Position numbers and translations under genes: made by a program | Assembly (NCBI GenBank): GCA_018287875.1 | Contig: JAGVVL010000009.1 | Location: 992,001-1,056,000 of the forward strand | Length of the DNA stretch: 64,000 bases | Source: Nigrospora sphaerica | Taxonomy: Eukaryota > Ascomycota > Sordariomycetes > Amphisphaeriales > Apiosporaceae | Direction of reading: 5' to 3' | The notes under the pieces: model-generated | The model's input: the letters and a program-made list of their open reading frames with translations, nothing else | What the model was told of the DNA's origin: nothing | The model's database searches: none | Shown: in pieces, positions 22,806 through 32,828 of the stretch | Position numbering within the stretch: the stretch's first letter is position 1 | How the letters are laid out: every line of letters begins with the position of its first letter

Positions 22806-24377
22806 GATGTCGTGCTGCTATTTTCGGGAGCTCCGCATTATCGGGTTCGCGGGAGATGGCGGACGGGCGCTGCGCGAAAGGCGGGAATGTACAGGTGCAG
22901 CAGCAGCAGTAGTCAAGGTCCGCACGCGGGTGCACGTTGGAATTGACTTTGGGGAAAAGGGGGCCAAGGGGGCACGCATCACAGCGGCGGCGCGGCCCAG
23001 CAAGGAATATACCCGGATTCACCCCAGGATCGAGATGGGAGTTGCCCGGCTGCGTTACTAGTTTTGCGCGGGACAGCCAGATTCTATGACGCTGTTTCGC
23101 CCTTACCCCTGCGCTTAGCGAAGGGCGGATATCGACGAGATGGCCAGTAGCGTTGGCGCCGTTGGACCAGCAGCTCCGGCGTATCAAGACTTTTTCGCGC
23201 CCAGATGCGTGACATCATATGCCGGCCAACCTCGAGCGCTCGACCCAGCGGGTTTTCTTGTTTGGTTGTATTTTGGGGTATTCACGGCGCGTCGGTTATT
23301 TGGCCCAATGCGTGCCCCCCATCCGGGAGGGGGACCTGCCAAGCGAGAAAAATGCACCATTCAAAAGGAAAAGCCATGCGTTTTTGCCCGACCTTTTCGC
23401 CCCCCCCCCCTCCCCTTCTCTACGGAGTACTGTTCTGTCTCCCCGCCTCGCAATGCCAGCCAATCGCCAAGCCCATCGCCCAGCACCGTCTGCCGAGGAT
23501 CGATCCTGGCCCGGCAGCGGTAGTTATGTTCTTGACATGTGGGGATGGCGGCGCCCATGTGGTCATAGCGGCACAAATGTGCACGCCCGGCGTCCCGCTT
23601 TTCCACCTTCTCCACGACCCCGACTCCCGTCCCCGTCGGGGTCCACGCCGAAGAGGAGGGGGAGTTGAGGGTATCCGGCCAGGCGGCCCGCCGAGTGGAA
23701 AGCTCTCCGGCCCGTTGCGATGGCGGCCAGCGGGCTCCGAAACCCGGTCGATATCATACTTTCCGGCCCTGGGCGGCGCCTTCTGGGCCTTGAGGTTGCA
23801 CCCGTTGCCCCCCCCCCCCCCCCGGGTCTTCCCTCCCACGCCCCCTTTACAACAAGTGGGAGTTCTTCACCATGGGGGAACCCCACGCTTACCGGGGGAT
23901 ATGATGCTAATATCGAAGGAACCCGGACGAACCACGGTGGAGTGCTTGGGCTGCAGCCTGGGGTCGTCGGTACTTGTCAGCACGGTGAGGCACCGACTCG
24001 AAAAAACAGGCCGAATGGTCCAGGCGAATGTGATTGTCAGTTGCCGAGTATAGGCTAGTTAGTACTCGGCCCATGGAGCGTGGAAACGATGGCCTAGCTG
24101 CCCCCCACGACGAGTATGTACAGTCTTGCCGAGTCCTTCACTATGTACACATTCCGGCGCCTCCTGCCGGGTCCCTTCACCATGTACAGATTCCGGAGTC
24201 TCTCGCAAGGTTCTTCAGAGCAACCTCGCGACGCCCGGGCCGTCTTGCCTCCCCCCTCGGTTCACCAAACCCGTGCCGTCCCGCTTACTGGACGCACTGG
24301 CTGTACCCTGTTTTTTTTTTCTGTCAGCTGGGCTGGCCCCTTGCCGGCGTCGGGAGACGGGCGAGCGGGTTCGGGTA
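22806..24377. other. Intergenic region with homopolymer C tracts
   Basis: About 1.6 kb, GC-rich, upstream of the membrane-protein gene and downstream of GH62. It includes a run of 16 C at 23808-23823 and a shorter run near 23400. One plus-strand frame of about 280 codons (23205-24053) crosses these tracts and shows no domain or normal codon use, so I do not call it. Confidence 0.55.
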
Positions 24378-25639
24378 CTACTTACACTCGTTGGAGGCCT
24401 TGCAGGTGCCCTGGGAGCAGCACTTGGGGCCGGAGAAGCCGTTGCCGCCGCACTGGCCCCAGAGGGCGGCGCAGCTGGGGTTGGAGGTGGGCTGGGGCGT
24501 GCTCTGGGTGGTGGTGGGGGAGCCGCCGCCGTTGTCGGGGGGGTTGCTGCCGCCCGGGCTGCCGCCGGGGTTCTGGAGGGTGAGCAGGCCGGGGCGGTAG
24601 GGCAGCTCGTTGTAGGGCGGGTTCTTGGAGGGGTCGCGGCCCTGGTAGAGCAGCTGCAGGTTGCAGGCGTCGACCTCGAAGGTCTGGTCGTTGGTGCTGC
24701 GCACGAGCTCTCCGTGGCTGATGTCGGTCGTCCACGTCGCGCCGCTGTTGACCTGGCCCGCGAACGGGTTGTTCCACGTCGCCGCCGCCGGCGTCCAGCT
24801 GCCGCCCAGCGACGTGGCCGTGAAGGACCGGAAGTAGCGCCGCCCCGAGCTCATGGCCTCGACGATCATGAGGTACTGGTTCACCCCCTTGACCTTGTAC
24901 ACCTGCACCGCCTCGAACAGGTTGTCGCGCGTGTCCGTCATGATGGTCTGGTACGCGCTGCCGAAGCTGCCCGGGAAGTTGCCGATCGGCATGCTCGACC
25001 GGTAGATGCGCCCGTTGTCGCCGCAGAAGAACATGTACATGGTGGTGCTGCGTGGCGCGTCCCCCCCCCCCCGGTTAGTTTACTTTTGTCCCGCCCGCGC
25101 CGCGCCCGTTTCCGCTAGGGGGGAGCTCCTTACCTGTCGGCGATGAGGGTCTGGTCGATGGGGCCGGTGCCGCTGTCGCTGATGGAGCCCGAGAAGAGCG
25201 GCTGGGCCGCGGACCAACCGTTGGCGTTGGTCGGGTTCGTCGACGTCTTGTAGATGAAGGGCGTGGCGCCCCACTGGTAGGCGAGGATCCAGATGTTCTT
25301 GGGCTTGAAGAAGAAGAGGGTCGGGGCGACGGCGCGCTGGGTCATGCCGTTCTGCGGCGCCGTCGCGAGGTCGCGCAGGTTGGAGACGAGGCCGAAGTTC
25401 ATGGAGCCGTAGTCGCCGTTCTCGTACTTGGTCGCGTAGACGAGCAGCTTGCCCTCGTAGGGGGCGAGGGTGAAGTCCTTGAGCGACAGCCCCGGGCTCT
25501 TGGGCTGCGCGAGCGGCCCGCCCGCGTCCTTCCAGCGGAGCCCGCTCGTGGGGATGGTGCACTGCGCCGAGACCAGCGCCGCCGACGCCAGCAGCGCCGC
25601 CGTGGCGCCCGCCAGGTTGGCCTTGATGTTGCCCAGCAT
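24378..25639 (-). CDS. GH62 alpha-L-arabinofuranosidase with C-terminal CBM1
   Basis: Two exons (25134-25639, 24378-25047) flank an 86-base intron with a CTAAC branch point and a run of 12 C/G; total 391 residues. It removes arabinose side chains from arabinoxylan outside the cell. Residues 1-25 are a signal peptide ending ALVSA. The GH62 catalytic domain shows its hallmark segments [59 protein letters not shown] and NLFEAVQVY; the family's catalytic residues correspond to D55, D162 and E214. A Ser/Thr/Pro/Gly linker (about 320-355) leads to a fungal CBM1 ([15 protein letters not shown]). That CBM1 ends in KASNECK, without the usual pair of Tyr before the last Cys. The start is the ATG at 25639, with a TATA element about 120 bases upstream. 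Expected to be induced by xylan or arabinan. Confidence 0.95.
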
Positions 25640-25755
25640 GGTGGAAGAAGCCTGGAACAAGGAAAAGGGGGGGGGGGGACTGGACGAGGCGAGAAACCGA
25701 GTGCCGTGCCTCCTTCTCCATCCGGGGGGGCATTTCTCGGGCGAGGGCGCGCGGG

Positions 25756-25765
25756 CTATATATAG
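25756..25765 (-). promoter_or_regulatory. Probable TATA element of the GH62 gene
   Basis: The palindrome CTATATATAG lies in very GC-rich DNA about 117 bases upstream of the GH62 start codon, a distance usual for highly inducible fungal genes. It is the only TATATA in this flank. Confidence 0.6.
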
Positions 25766-27980
25766 GCGAGCGCCGCGTCGTCGAGGAACCGAAGCAGGGT
25801 TGCGCCGGGGGTCCCCCTACCTCCCCCGGGGGCGAGGGCGCAGGCTCAGGGCGCAGGCGGAGGGAGGACGAGACCCGTGACCCGATCCGGGGAACTGGCC
25901 CGCGGCGGTTATTTTCCACCAAGGGAAAGACGGGCGCCGCGGGCGACGAGCTGGGGGCGCGGGCACCGACGTCGAGGCGGCGGCCCCAAAAACGCGGATG
26001 CAGCCTCTCCGTGGCAACTCCACGGCTTTGTTCTTGGTCCTCCTTGGCACGAGGCTATAATGGATCCACCAATAACGGACTCGGCAAGCGGTCCAACCCC
26101 TCCGTGCCAACCGTGGCTAACGGGTGGAACCGCCAAGGCAGGCAATCGCTGAACAGAGGGAAAGCAAATACGAGACGACGACGACGGGGGTTGGCACGGA
26201 AGCCAGCCTGGTTTCCGCACTACCACGCCGGATCTGGGCGTCCCGTCTGATAACGGGCGACGGTCAGCGAGGGATGCGAAGTGCATCTAGGTATAGACGC
26301 AGCCAGGGATGCGCAATGCATCTAGGTATAGACGCAGGGGGGAAGGACCGGCCGTCGCCCTCCACAAATCGAGGCTGACCCGACCGAGACGGTAAGCGTG
26401 CCGGAACAAAGCCGTGAAGAGGTCGAGAACCAGCGTGGCCGGGCTTGCGGGCACATGTCCAGATGTGAATTGCCACGAATAGCCGGGCTATAGGCGCATT
26501 AAGATCGGCCGGAGGGGTACCCATGGCCTTCCCCGGCATTCGCCCTGCGAGAGAAGGACTTGCCCACGACCTACCCCTGGGCGAGCCTGCAGATCGCATG
26601 GGCATCCCCGGCTTGTGTCCGGCAGCCCTCGGCACCCCGCAGTATCAAATCGTCGCGGCCGGAGTGTTTCGGCCCCATGGGCATTGCGCCTGGACCTGAC
26701 ACGGACGTGTCCGGCATCGCGAAGCAGCAGATAAAAAGAGTCCTTGCCACGTGATGTTTGCCGTGACGAGGCCACATGACGGGGGACCCGGGTTTACGCC
26801 GTAGCATCAGCCTTGTGTTCCTCGACATAGCGATGCAGAGGGGAGATCCCTGGAGCCGCATCAATTAACCCCCGCAACTGGCTACAGGTAGACGAGTGCC
26901 GTAGAAACTAAAGGGACCCGAATGGAGATCCATTGTATACACTTTGTTCCCGATAATAATGGAACTAGCTACTTATCCAACGCCCCAAGTATTTGCCGAC
27001 GTGCAGGTAGCTGCACAATAACAAAGTTCGTGTTGCATGCTACCCGAAACTCAGAGCAGTCACCTCGTCACCAAGGGCTCCCCAAACACAAAGCAAGAGG
27101 TCAGCGAGGGTTGAAGAGGATAGCACGGCGCGTGCACGACTTCCACGGCCATGCGGCGCACCCGGTCCGGCCCTGCGCGCGGGTTGCTCCGTTTTTGTTT
27201 CCGTTTCCGCCAGCGGGGTTGTCGCAAGTCGGGCAGTACACGAGCCTGGCCATCGCGCACTCCCGGCGTCGCGCCCCGACTGCCCACTCCCTTGCCGCGT
27301 GCCTGGGCCCGCAGATCCGGGCCCCCGGTACCGGCGCACTGACCGCGGGCTCCCCGTCCCCGCCTTGTGGGCCGTCGGCGCCGTGCGTCTCTCCCTTACT
27401 TCGCGAAACCAAACGCCAGGACGAGCACAAGCCAGCGGCGGCTGTTTGGGCGGTCGGGAAGAGGAGGCCCGCCTTGTTGGTGTCGGTGCGTTTTGCTTGC
27501 TTTTGCTTTTCTTCCAGGGGTGCCCTCTACTCCGTCCGTCGTTCTTTTGCATTATCCGCCCGCGGCCGGGACAGAAGAAAGAAAAACCGAGGCTAGACAC
27601 AAAAGGTCGGCACTGGCCCCCCACGCCCGCCCCGACTAGCACATAGCCCGAGATGGAAAATCCCAAAGATGCTGGCCATCCTTGTCGGCGACTACGATAT
27701 CCGCACAGCTCGCGAGTGGCAGCGGCACGCGTGGCCTGTCTACGTGAAGAAAAAGGAACAAGTAGGGCGGGTAACCGCGAGAACGATGGTAAGGACCATT
27801 TGCTACAACGGGCCGGAGCGGGGCCAGAGTCGGAACGTATTTTGCAATTTATAAGAAACATCACCGGTCGTGTATCGTGGGAGGCTGTCTCCCGTCGCGC
27901 GGCCGTTTGGTGCCGTCGTCTCCTTTTCGCGGCGGTGGCGGGGGATAACGCCGTCTCTTCCCCCCTCGTCCGGGTATCGT
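25766..27980. other. Intergenic region between GH62 and the methyltransferase
   Basis: About 2.2 kb. The first part is the GH62 promoter; GGCTAA at 26115-26120 matches the core site described for XlnR/XYR1-type xylanase regulators, but one short match could be chance. A 35-base tandem duplication lies at 26268-26337. From about 27050 to 27980, GC-rich DNA gives long overlapping frames on both strands (up to 332 codons) with Arg/Pro/Ser-rich, domain-free translations, which I treat as non-coding. Confidence 0.5.
26268..26337. repeat. 35-base tandem duplication
   Basis: Two adjacent copies, 26268-26302 and 26303-26337, share GCATCTAGGTATAGACGCAG exactly and differ at a few bases in the first third. 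The copies lie in the intergenic region about 0.6 kb upstream of GH62. Confidence 0.9.
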
Positions 27981-29694
27981 TCAGCTGGCGGCGCTCTCGT
28001 TCTCCTCGTCGGGGTTGGGTTTCCTGGCGTAGATACAATGGCTGGCGAGAGAAGTCAGCTCAGCGTAGGTCCCCAGACCAAGAGTCTTTCCCCGGACTGG
28101 GACCAGGGAAGAAGGGGGGGAGAACGCACGCGCGCAGGGAGTAGTGGATGGCCGTGTTGCCGACGTCGCGCTTGGCCTCGTCGATGAGGGCGTCGACGTC
28201 GGCGGGGGCGAGGCCCGAGAAGCCAAGGATCTTGCGGTAGCTCTCGACGGCGTGGGGAATAATGCTGGCGTTGAGCAGGCCGAGTTGGCGCAGGCGGGCG
28301 TCGTGGGCGGCCCAGGCGTTGCAGGGCACGAAGAAGGCGCGGTCCTCGACGCCGACGAAGCCGGCCGCCGCCAGGTTCGCCGGTATCGCCGCCAGGTTGC
28401 CCACCGTGTCGCGCCCGCTGCGCCGCAGGCCCTCGAGCACCGCCACCGACCATCGCTCGATGGCCGTGCCCGCCAGCGTCCCGTCCGGGCAGTGCATCTC
28501 CCACTGCCGAGGGCGGGTCCGTCAGTCGGCCAAGTCTTTGGGGACGGGGGAAGGAAAGTAACGGTTTTTGGTAGGGTCCCGGCGTGGCCGTCCCAGACCA
28601 AGCGGAGAACGGGGAAGGGAGGGGGGGGGACTCACCGTGGCCTCCTGGAATTCAATCCACCCGCCCGGCCGCATTTGATCGTAGGCCTTGCGCATCACGG
28701 TGCGCATGTCGTTGAAGGAGCTCAGCGTGTTGCGGAAGTGGACGTAGTCGAAGGGCCTCGGGTACGACCACTCCTGCTCCTCCGAGTCCTCGACGACGAA
28801 GGAGACGTTGGGGAAGCCAGACGGCTGGATCAAACTGCCGGCATTGCTCGTCAGAAAAACACGCACCCGCAAGTAACCCGGGAGACCAGGGCGCCGGGGA
28901 AGCGCAATACCTGAGGTCGGTGCCGGTCACGTGGCTCTCGGGGTAGCGCTGGCCGAAGTGGTTGGCCCACGAACCGGTGCCGGTGGCGACGTCGAGCACG
29001 TAGGCGGGCGACTGGCGCCCGCGCAGGATGGGGGCGTAGCCCAGCACGCCGCTCAGGATCAGCCACCAGGACGCGTGCTGCATGTACAGACGGATCTGCT
29101 CCTCGTCGTCGTTGGGTAGGCTGTAGGCTGCACGAGGGGCCAAGGGTGCATGACGGGGGCGGGTCAGCCGCTTTGTCCTTTTTTTTCCTTTTACTTTCCG
29201 CGTTGGGGGTGGATGAGGGGGGGGGCGGTATGTCTCCTCCTCCCCAATTGCCCGTGGGGGTAGGAAGAGTAGGGGGGGGGGCTTTAGGTAAGAAGGGGAG
29301 AACAAGAAGAAGGGAGAAGAAGAGGGGAAAAGAAGAGGGGCTCTCCCTCCTTCCGCGAGAGGCGAAGAGAGAGAAAGAGAGCAATAACCTAGTGGGCGGG
29401 GGACAACGTACAGCCTGGCATGTAACCATGGTACGTCCTCCGGCCCTCGTAGACGGACCCGTACAGATCGGTGATGGTGCGGGTGGCGCGGCGCCACTGC
29501 TCGAAGAGCGAGACGCCCGACCGATCGTCGGCGTCGGCGTCGGGCGACGATGGCGCCGCATCGTCCCCTTTCGCGGGCGGGGTGGGGTCCTGGGCCGGCG
29601 GTGCCGCGGTTACGGCGTCGGTCCTCGACGACAGGCGCCGGCGGGTCGGCCGGGTCGTGCCGGCGGGTGTCGAAGGGCCACTTGGCGGCGTCAT
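27981..29694 (-). CDS. LaeA-like class I SAM-dependent methyltransferase
   Basis: Five exons (29412-29694, 28911-29127, 28636-28834, 28130-28503, 27981-28041) with introns of 284, 76, 132 and 88 bases give 377 residues; every junction is GT-AG and in frame. The first 60 residues are disordered (Thr/Pro/Asp-rich). Joining exons 1 and 2 creates GSYSLPNDDEEQ, the signature that precedes the methyltransferase fold in LaeA-type proteins. Motif I is VLDVATGTGSW (138-148) for SAM binding. Exon 3 supplies GTDLSLIQPSGFPN, then FDYVHFRN and MRPGGWIEFQE, also typical. The end is IYARKPNPDEE. Relatives include the secondary-metabolism regulator LaeA and many enzymes of unknown substrate; this copy is more likely one of the latter. 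The gene is head-to-head with the sulfotransferase-like gene at 30865. Confidence 0.9.
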
Positions 29695-30864
29695 GACGGG
29701 CAAAACGTTAAAAACCGGGCGGGCGGCGTGTAATCAGCCTGCGGCCTTTTCTTTCCACTTCCGGGTGCGGGCGTGGGCGGGTGGGCGCGAGCGTAGATCC
29801 CGCGGGGTAGCAGGCAGGGAACAGGCAGGCAGGCAGGCAGAGGGACAGAAAACAGGAAACGGATAGGATGTGGCGGCCAAGGCGAAGGCGTACTACAGAG
29901 TGCCAAAACGTGTACACGAGTGCCTAGGACCGCAGGCGCGATGCTTATGAGACTTCCTCCCTGGACCTCGCGGCAATCGGGAAGTGGGCTTGCGTGGCGG
30001 TTCGGCTCCCTGGAACAAATCGGACAGCGGCTTCCGGTCCTTTCCTTCCGACCCCCATCCCTTTTTCATGCGCGCAATGTCATCCGTTGCCTTGTTATGA
30101 CGAACGGATGTTGGAAGGGGGAAAGGCGGATATCTGCCAGGGTGTATGTAGGGGGATAGGAGGGGAACAAGACCAGCCGGAACGGGTCGTTTCATCTGCC
30201 GGATGCAAGAGGGTGGAGGAGCAGCAAAGCGACTTCTTCGTTATCGGCAGCCGTGGCCGCAGAAGAGTTTTTCTTCAGTTGCCGAGCTCGGGGGCGACGG
30301 GGCGACGGGGCGCCAGGGGTGGGCTGACGTTTGCTCGGTTGCTAGGGCCCAGCGGCGCAGCATGGCAATCAATCATCAATCGTGCGGCGACCTGTACTCT
30401 TCCCGGTGGGGACGCTCGTGGAGTGGAGGAGGGCATTCCGGCCAGTTTCGACGAGGGCCACGCGACTCTGCATTCGATGGAGAATGACTGGTTCCAGGAC
30501 TTGACCGGCTCCCAGCATGGCCAAGGACGGCAAGGTTCCCAAGCGTTATTGCCCGTCTAGTAGCAGCTCAAGTCCGGGGTGAGACGGGCTGGAGACTGTG
30601 GCACCCCCAACCAGCGCTACGAAACGGGGCTGCCCGAGTGGGCTTTTCACCCGGGACAAGGTCCTCGATCCGCCAGCAGGGGCCGTGTATGATAGGCATG
30701 ACGAGTTTCATGGGAAAGGAAACCATCGCCCTAAGCCCTGAGGGTCGGCGGCCGTCCCAAAAAACCGGGATTACCCACCGGCGAAGCCAAGTTCTACTAC
30801 TCCGCGCTTACCTACCTCTTCTCTCCCCTGCCAGCAGCTGCTTCTCACCTCACACACGCACATC
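29695..30864. other. Shared divergent promoter region
   Basis: About 1.17 kb between the methyltransferase (minus) and sulfotransferase-like (plus) starts. It includes a GGCA-type short repeat (AGGCAGGCAGGCAGGCAG near 29820-29840) and the paired GGGGCGAC words near 30295. No gene supported. Confidence 0.55.
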
Positions 30865-31665
30865 ATGGGCGGCTCCCTCTCCAAACCCGATCCGTCGCGG
30901 ACGCTCGAGGTCGTCGGCGCCGGCTACTCGCGCACGGGCACGAGCTCGGTGCAGCTGGCGCTGGAGCAGCTGATCGAGGGTCCCGTCTACCACGGCGGCA
31001 CGCAGATCTGGCTGAGCGGCGACGACGCGCGCGTGCGCCTCTGGGGCGAGGCCTGCGACGCCAAGTTCGTGGCGCACGACCACGAGCGCACGCTCAAGCT
31101 GCTGCGCGAGGCGGTGCGAGGCTACGCCGGCCTCGTCGACATCCCCTGCATCTGGTTCCTGCCCGAACTGCTCGAGCTGTTCCCGGACCTGCGCGTCGTG
31201 CTCGTCACCCGCGACCCCGACGCCTGGTGGCCGAGCTTCGCCAACATTCTCGGCAAGCTGCCGCCGCTCTTCGGGCTCCTGACGGCGCCCCACCCGGGCA
31301 TCCGCTGGATCCCCAAAACCCTCGGCGCCTTCCACGCTTCCGCCGACGACATCCTCGTCGCCGCCGGTCGTCCCCCCGGCGTCTACGGCCCCTTCCTGCT
31401 CGAGCACTACCAGGACCAGGTCCGCGCCCTCGTGCCCGCCGACCGCCTCCTGGTCATGACCGTCACCGACGGCTGGGGGCCCCTCGCCCCCTTCCTGGGC
31501 AAGCCCGTGCCCGCACACGCCTTCCCCCGCGTCAACGAGCGCGAGGCCTTTGACCACCAGGCCCGGGCCATCCTCGCCCGCCTCGTCCTGACCGCCGTCG
31601 GTATCCTCGGCGCCGCTGGCGGTGGCCTCTACTACGGCTGGCGCCTCTGGGCCAAGCGCTCCTAA
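30865..31665 (+). CDS. P-loop sulfotransferase-fold protein with membrane tail
   Basis: Single exon, 266 residues. The nucleotide-binding loop is VVGAGYSRTGTSSVQLALEQL (positions 16-36), the 5'-phosphosulfate-binding motif of the fungal Sulfotransfer_4-type family (usually GLPRTGTxSLxxAL). Further family blocks are VDIPCIWFLPELLELFPDLRVVLVTRDPDAWW (3'-phosphate motif) and VNEREAFD near the end. The last 25 residues form one hydrophobic helix (LTAVGILGAAGGGLYYGWRLW) and a basic end, suggesting membrane anchoring. The N-terminus MGGSLSK fits an N-myristoylation signal (Gly2, Ser6, Lys7). Members of this family are widespread in ascomycetes, and their acceptor substrates are mostly unknown. The start is the only ATG with the P-loop at the usual distance. 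Confidence 0.88.
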   Translation: MGGSLSKPDPSRTLEVVGAGYSRTGTSSVQLALEQLIEGPVYHGGTQIWLSGDDARVRLWGEACDAKFVAHDHERTLKLLREAVRGYAGLVDIPCIWFLPELLELFPDLRVVLVTRDPDAWWPSFANILGKLPPLFGLLTAPHPGIRWIPKTLGAFHASADDILVAAGRPPGVYGPFLLEHYQDQVRALVPADRLLVMTVTDGWGPLAPFLGKPVPAHAFPRVNEREAFDHQARAILARLVLTAVGILGAAGGGLYYGWRLWAKRS

Positions 31666-32025
31666 AGGCCTTCGCCTCCCCCTTTCCGTGGGCTTCTATG
31701 AAAGCCGAGAAATATGCAGACTGCGTAAGCCTTTCCACCAGCACTCTCACAGCGCCGTAGTATAATAGAATTTCGTATATTTCAGCCTTGAGTTGTCTAA
31801 ATACGAAACCCATCGCACCGAAACCGCGACAACAAGAACCTAAGGCCACGAGGTCGCAAGGTTCACGCCTTGAAATAAGAGATTACTACGGGTTTTGGCG
31901 CTGTCCGATAACGGTGGCTGCCATTTGCCATGCCGCTAGGTGCTCCCACAGCTGAGAGGCCGGACGCCGAAGCCCCATTCTCCCCCGCGCGCAGTCTCTC
32001 TGTGTTCCCCTCCTTTCTCCCTCGC
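31666..32025. other. Convergent 3' flanks
   Basis: About 360 bases between the 3' ends of the sulfotransferase-like gene (plus) and the haem-domain gene (minus). AT-richer, with TATAATAGAATTTCG near 31760, consistent with 3' untranslated and polyadenylation sequence. Confidence 0.5.
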
Positions 32026-32828
32026 TCAAAAGCCGTACCCCCGCAGCGAGGCGACGTAGGCGTCAAAGGTGTCGGAGCGGGCGCCGGCGAGGTCCATGGG
32101 CAGCTGGCCGTGGGCGGCGTGGTACAAGATGGCCGAGGCGTTGTTGGCGGGCTCGCGCGGCGGGTCGCGCGAAAAGGCGTAGGCGAGGGGCGCCTGCGAC
32201 GACGTCGGGTCCAGCTGCCGCGTCGCGCCCACGGCGTCGTTCCACTGGCTGCACCCCCGGCACAGCGCCGTCATCGTCCAGTGCGTCGCGTTGGCCCCCG
32301 GCCCCGGAAGCAGCTCGTACGACGCCCCCGCGTACGGCCCGGGCATCTGGTAGCCGCTGTGGGGCAACGGGTGTCGCGTCAGCTGCGGTTGCGCCACCGG
32401 GCGGGATGGGGATAAAGGCGGAGAGGATAGAGGAAGGGGGCAGGGGAAGAGGGAGACGGGGGGGTGCGCGGAGAAGGAGAACGAGGAAAAAACCAAACTC
32501 ACGTGGCCCGGCGCGACGACACGACGCCGGCGTCGCCGTTGGCCCAGCTGACCGTCAGCGGGTTGTACACCATCTGGCCGCCCCAGGCGAGGCCGGCCCA
32601 GCCGACTTGGCGCGGCGCCACGACGTGCAGCAGCACGTCAAAGGGCGCCTCGTTGACCTTGGGCAGCGCCACACGATACAAGATGCCCGACCCCGTCGCC
32701 TCGGCGAAGCACATGCCCGTGTCGGCGTCGCACGTCGTCTGCCGCCGTTGCAGCCCCGGCAACGACGCCGCCGTGCCCACGGCCGCGGCCCCGAGGGCGG
32801 CGGCGGCGAGTTGCGTGAGGGACGGCAT
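32026..32828 (-). CDS. Secreted AA8-like cytochrome (cellobiose-dehydrogenase haem domain) protein
   Basis: Two exons (32503-32828, 32026-32356) with a 146-base intron (GTGAGT donor, CTGAC branch, CCCCACAG acceptor) give 218 residues. A signal peptide occupies about residues 1-21. The rest matches the stand-alone cytochrome b domain of cellobiose dehydrogenases (iron-reductase, DOMON-type sandwich): GWAGLAWGGQMVYNPLTVSW carries Met86, at the place of the axial haem Met, and the C-terminal part has His188 and His191 in YHAAHGQLPMDLA, where the axial His is expected. A Cys pair (LCRGCSQW, 141/144) may form a disulfide. There is no flavin domain, linker or CBM after it, so any electron-transfer role, for example to lytic polysaccharide monooxygenases, would need a partner dehydrogenase. 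Its proximity to GH62 suits a plant-cell-wall role. TTATATGA about 130 bases upstream could be its TATA element. Confidence 0.85.

Noticed and set aside
23205..24053. Plus-strand open frame of 282 codons
   Set aside because: It crosses two long C homopolymers, has a Pro/Gly/Arg-biased composition and no recognisable motif.
24126..25118. Plus-strand open frame of 330 codons opposite GH62
   Set aside because: It is an antisense shadow of a strongly supported gene on the minus strand with G/C-ending codons.
26268..26337. CRISPR-like direct repeats
   Set aside because: Only two adjacent copies without spacers, in a eukaryotic nuclear sequence; this is a simple tandem duplication.
27040..28038. 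Minus-strand open frame of 332 codons
   Set aside because: The translation is Arg/Ser/Pro-rich without domains, overlaps the 3' end of the methyltransferase gene, and competing frames of similar length exist on the other strand. It is typical of GC-rich non-coding DNA.
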